Source of the DNA: Eudorina sp. 2006-703-Eu-15
Taxonomy: Eukaryota > Chlorophyta > Chlorophyceae > Chlamydomonadales > Volvocaceae
Assembly: GCA_003117195.1 (NCBI GenBank)
Contig: BDSI01000224.1
Coordinates: 50,049 to 114,048 of the forward strand
Direction: 5' to 3'
DNA length: 64,000 nucleotides
The first letter of the stretch is position 1. Every line of letters starts with the position of its first letter. The notes beneath the pieces are model-generated. The model saw only the letters and a program-made list of their open reading frames with translations. It was not told the origin of the DNA and did no database searches. Shown one piece after another: positions 60,406 through 64,000 of this stretch. The position numbers and the translations under genes are program-made.

Positions 60406-63400
60406 ACGGTGCGGGGCGGGCGGGGTGTGTATGGTGCAGCGGGGACATCGCGGGTTTGGCGGGGGGGGGGGTGGGGGGGTGTGGGTGGAAGCAGGTACCG
60501 CATCGGGTGGGGGGCGGGGTGTGTGTATTGGTGCAGCGGGGCGGGCGGGGTGTGACACATCGGCGTCGCCGGAGTCTTACACGCCGAAACCCTAGTTTCA
60601 TACGCGGTGGCCTGGTGGTGGGGGAGGGCCGCACCCACCCACGCCCAAACTCTTGCGTACGGCACTGCGTAGGTGTACGACCGGTACGGCAGGGCGACGC
60701 TGCAGTCGGCCGGCTTCCAGTCCTGGTTTGAGCCTAACGCGCACTGGCTGCGGCCCTACGCGGCCTTCTGCTTTCTGCGGGACATATTCCAGGTGGGTGT
60801 GTGGGTGGGTGGGTGGGTGTGGCAGTGTGGCAGTGTGGGGGTACAGGAAATTCGTAGACATATTCAAACTGTGTGTGGGGGGGCGGTTGGGGGCCGTTGG
60901 GGGGAAGGGGGGGAGAAAATAGGCCATTGGTGGACATGCTGGTTGGTAGGTGGGTGGAGGGGGTGCGTTTGGGGGAAAGGGGCCTCGGTGGAGGGGATGA
61001 CGTCGACCTCCCGTGGTTGGGCAGCTTCTCGCAGCCGCGGCCCGGCCACGGACGGCGACGTCAGCCGCCTCCGCCCTGTCGTCGTCCGCGGAGGGACCAG
61101 CGGGCCATCGCCGACGGAGAGCGGGGCGGCGAGGCCGCGTGTCGGCGCGCTGGGGCTGCGCGCCGCCGCCGCCGCCCCCCCTTCCCCCCCCAAATCGCCC
61201 TGCACCCGCCCTCCGCACCCACCGACTATACCACCACCACAGATTACCGCCCCTCCTGGTGCAGTTGATCCGTCACCGCGGGCCTTTTGCTCTGGCAGCA
61301 GCAGCAGCGCACTTTGAATGTGTCTACCCATTTCCTAACCCCCCACCGATTCACCCTCCAGCCCTCTCTACCCCCCCCCCTCCTCTCACCGACCTTCGCC
61401 CGCCTCTCACCCCAACCAACCCCCCTCCTCCCCCCAGCGCAATATGCATCCATATCTGCCAATTTCCTACAACCCCCACCCCCACCCCCTTCCCAACTCC
61501 CACCCCCACCCCCAACCCCCAAAAGACCTCGGAGCACTGGCGGTGGGGCGCCATGTCCTCCGGCTCCCACGAGCTGGTGGAGCGGCTCACCCGCCCCGGG
61601 GGCGAGTTCTTCAACCGAATCCAACTGACGTACTACATCCAGTACCACCTGCACAGGCAGCTGCTGCGGGTGGGTCGGCGCGCGGGGGGGTGCGGGGCTC
61701 AACCCCCAAACCCCCCAGTTGCGTGGGGGAGAGGGTGAGGGGTGGGGGGTTTGGGGGGTTGGGGTCGGGGCGGGGGGGGGGCAAAGGGGCACGGTTCGCG
61801 CGGCCCCTCCTCCTCCCACAGGAGAGACGCCGACTCGGTGCGTCCGTGCCGTGGGGGTGTGTTGGGGGTGGTGGGGGGAGGGAGGGGAAGCGATCAGAGG
61901 CTTGGGGGGAGTGAAACGAGAAGCAATCGGAGGATTGGGGGGGTGGGGGGGAGGTGTGAAGGAGGCGAAGACAAGTCCCCAGCGGCCCCTGCAAGTGCGT
62001 CCGTGGGGCGAGTCCGTCCGTAACTTGCATAAGGCCCTGGAGCCACACGCAGCTCCGGAACCTGCGCCCCTCTCCTGCATGGCATGATGGACCCTCGGCA
62101 GGACGTCCTATGTCTCGGGGAGCGGGGAGCAGGTGGAAAGGGGGAGGGGGAAAGGGGGAGGGGACAGCCCCCCTGGAGGTCCTGGGCCGACACTCCCCCA
62201 TCCTCCCTCCCGCCCCCTCCCCCCTCCCCCTTTGGAGGTCCGCGTACAGTCGATTCTTCACCGGACGGACACCTTCGCTCCCGCAGTCGGTGCAACTGTG
62301 AATGTTTGTATACCAACTCCCTCTCGCGCCTGACTCAGCCCCCCTGACTCAGCCCCCCTGACTCAGCCCCCCTGACTCAGCCCCCCTGACTCAGCCCCAC
62401 CTGGACTCCAACACCCCCCCCTCCCCGCCCCCCCCTCCCCAGGCCTCCGAGTACGCGGCCTCCAAGCGGGTGGTGCTCAAGGGCGACCTGCCCATCGGGG
62501 TTGACAAGCGGAGTGTGGACTGCTGGGTGGCCCCCCAGCTGTTCAGGATGGACAAGAGCACGGGGGCGCCGCCGGACGGCTTCTCGCCCACGGGTGGGGA
62601 GGGGGTGGGGGGGGCTGGGGGGTGGGGGAGGGGGGGAGGGGGGTATAGGAAATTGGTAGACATCTGCGCTGCTGCAAGAGCTGGGGCGAGGGGGGTAGAG
62701 TTGGGGGGAGGGAGGGTTAGGGGGAGGAGGGGTAAAGGGGGCGGGGGTAATCAGAATGTGCACAGAAAGCCGGGGAAAGTCGGCGAGCACCGGGGGGGTT
62801 AGGGGTGAAAAGGGCAAAAAGGCAGGGGGTCAGGTGCGAGGGTTGTCTACCAATTAACTATACCCCCCACACCCCTCCAGGCCAGAACTGGGGCTTCCCC
62901 ACCTACAACTGGGAGGCCATGGCGGCGGACGGCTACGCCTGGTGGCGGTCCCGGCTGCTGCACCTGGCCACCTACTTCACCGCCTACCGCATAGACCACG
63001 TGTTGGGCTTCTTCAGGATCTGGGAGGTGCCCGGGGACTGCGTCACGGGTGGGTGTGCGTGTGGGGGGGGGGGAGGGGGGGGGAGGCGCGGGAGGGGAGG
63101 AGGGGAGGGAGGGATATGGGAAATTGGTGGACAGTTTCTCTCAAACTGCGCTGATGCCAGAGCGAGGGGGTGAGGGAGTGAAGGGTGGGTTTGTGTGGTG
63201 TGGTGTGGTGAGGGGGGGTGGTAAAACGACAGCCCAGTTGACTGCGGGGGGGACAAGGGTTGGGGCGAGGTTCCTTCATGCCGGGCGGTCCAGGGGCGGT
63301 GTCCAGGGGCCGAACACACAGGGGTTCAGGGCTGGCGGTTGGGCTGGCTGGGGACAGATTCAAGAAAAGGGGGGTGGGGGTAAAGCAGTCTTTGGGTCCA

Positions 63401-64000
63401 ACCTTTACCGCGCTCTTCTCGCCGGCCGGCCCTACTAGCGTGTTTCCTATGTGGTCAGCCATCGCCACTGTCTGAACAACATCAGCTTCTACTGCCTCCG
63501 TCTCTTGGGTGCGTGCGTCGCCGCCTTCCGACCATCTCAACACCGGCGGTTATTATTTTGGTGCCCTTTTGCTTCGGGTTTGTTCGCTGTCTTGACGGAC
63601 AACAAGGAAGGGGGGAACGGCAGTTTGGGGGGCCTCGGGAAGGCAGGTGAGGAGCGGGCCGTTGGGAGGAGGTGCAACCGACGCGCCTCACAACCCCGAC
63701 CCGCCGGCCCCCTAGCGCCGCATCCCGCAGCGTTCCCGACCTACTCCCGACACCTCGCCACCCCACACAAACACACCCGCCCTTCATTGTCCGATACCCC
63801 TCCCCTCCCCCCCCTTGGGCCCCCCAGTTTGAAAATGTCTACCAATTTCCTATACCCCCCTACAACCCCCCTGGCCCCCCCTCTTCCCCCCCAACACACA
63901 CACACACACACCGCATCCGCCCCCCCATCCTCCGTAGGCCTGCTGGCTACTTCCGCCCCTCCCGGCCCTTGACCCGCTCCGAGCTGGAGCAGCGCGGCTG
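54746..64000 (+). CDS. DPE2: 4-alpha-glucanotransferase DPE2 (disproportionating enzyme 2), 3' part outside window
   Basis: Cytosolic GH77 transglucosidase that moves a glucose from maltose to a heteroglycan during starch breakdown. Exons: 54746-54976, 55069-55182, 55928-56011, 57086-57281, 57805-57908, 58234-58319, 58708-58827, 59595-59772, 60180-60263, 60673-60792, 61526-61669, 62443-62593, 62881-63048 (or 63052), 63938-beyond 64000; about 615 codons visible. Two N-terminal starch-binding CBM20 domains (first: exons 1-3; second: VLVTGGIPQLGNWQPDQMLR to FPFTYKYAIQT) are characteristic of DPE2 and absent from DPE1. The GH77 part shows LIQVLPVNDT, YPYSTLSVHALHPQYLALR, GDLPIGVDKRSVDCW and TAYRIDHVLGFFRIWE, whose RIDH Asp is the family's catalytic nucleophile. 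The last junction does not read through cleanly with the best donor (see findings). No transit peptide is apparent. Introns are strongly G-rich at the 5' end and C-rich at the 3' end. Confidence 0.93.
62594..62880 (+). repeat. DPE2 intron bounded by an inverted repeat (introner-like example)
   Basis: In this 287-bp intron a G-rich start leads to TATAGGAAATTGGTAGACAT (62644-62663) and CTGCGCTGCTGC. The 3' end carries the reverse-oriented partner, TTGTCTACCAATTAACTATA (62843-62862), then CCCCCC and the acceptor. The same core recurs in many other DPE2 introns and in FKBP introns, suggesting that the intron itself is, or derives from, an inverted-repeat element. Confidence 0.6.

Overview
This window is nuclear DNA of a green alga, most likely a volvocine (Volvocales) relative of Volvox or Chlamydomonas. 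The evidence is the many short exons with GT-AG introns, exons far more GC-rich than the intergenic DNA, hydroxyproline-rich-protein-like (Ser-Pro)n linkers in a secreted protein, an H3 with the algal Thr-Pro after Lys27, a divergent H3/H4 pair with histone 3' stem-loops, and a plant-type DPE2. Microsatellites and satellites are abundant. All exon boundaries were worked out by hand from splice sites, phase continuity and family similarity; nothing was searched against a database.

Layout. (1) 210-16523, + strand: 3' part of a membrane-anchored subtilisin-like protease. It carries the catalytic-Ser half of an S8 domain, a ricin-B-like region, three copies of a beta-sandwich-like repeat with Pro-rich linkers, and a C-terminal transmembrane helix. 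Three copies of a hAT-like MITE sit in its introns. (2) 16524-19655: intergenic, with satellites built around the word GTCAT/ATGAC. (3) 19656-23605, +: thylakoid-lumen FKBP-type prolyl isomerase, which needs a 5-nt micro-exon. (4) 23606-26975: no gene seen. (5) 26976-32111, -: complete secreted PAN-PAN-CAP protein (360 aa). (6) 36661-48893, -: a longer paralogue with the same signal-peptide/PAN/PAN head followed by eleven Cys-rich 'DxDGDG' modules, each in its own phase 1-1 exon; its 3' end is unresolved. (7) 48894-52575: no gene seen, repeat-derived. (8) 52640-53763: divergent H4 (-) and H3 (+, one intron). (9) 54746 to beyond 64000, +: 5' two thirds of DPE2 (two CBM20 domains then GH77).

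The genes do not form a pathway. Three encode secreted or surface proteins likely to act in the extracellular matrix or cell wall (protease, two PAN proteins), one acts in the thylakoid lumen, one in cytosolic maltose/starch metabolism, and two are histones.

Most interesting: the alternating A/B array of eleven Ca-loop-like modules on symmetric phase-1 exons, and an inverted-repeat motif that recurs at both ends of introns in DPE2 and in FKBP introns. The second suggests an introner-like element family.
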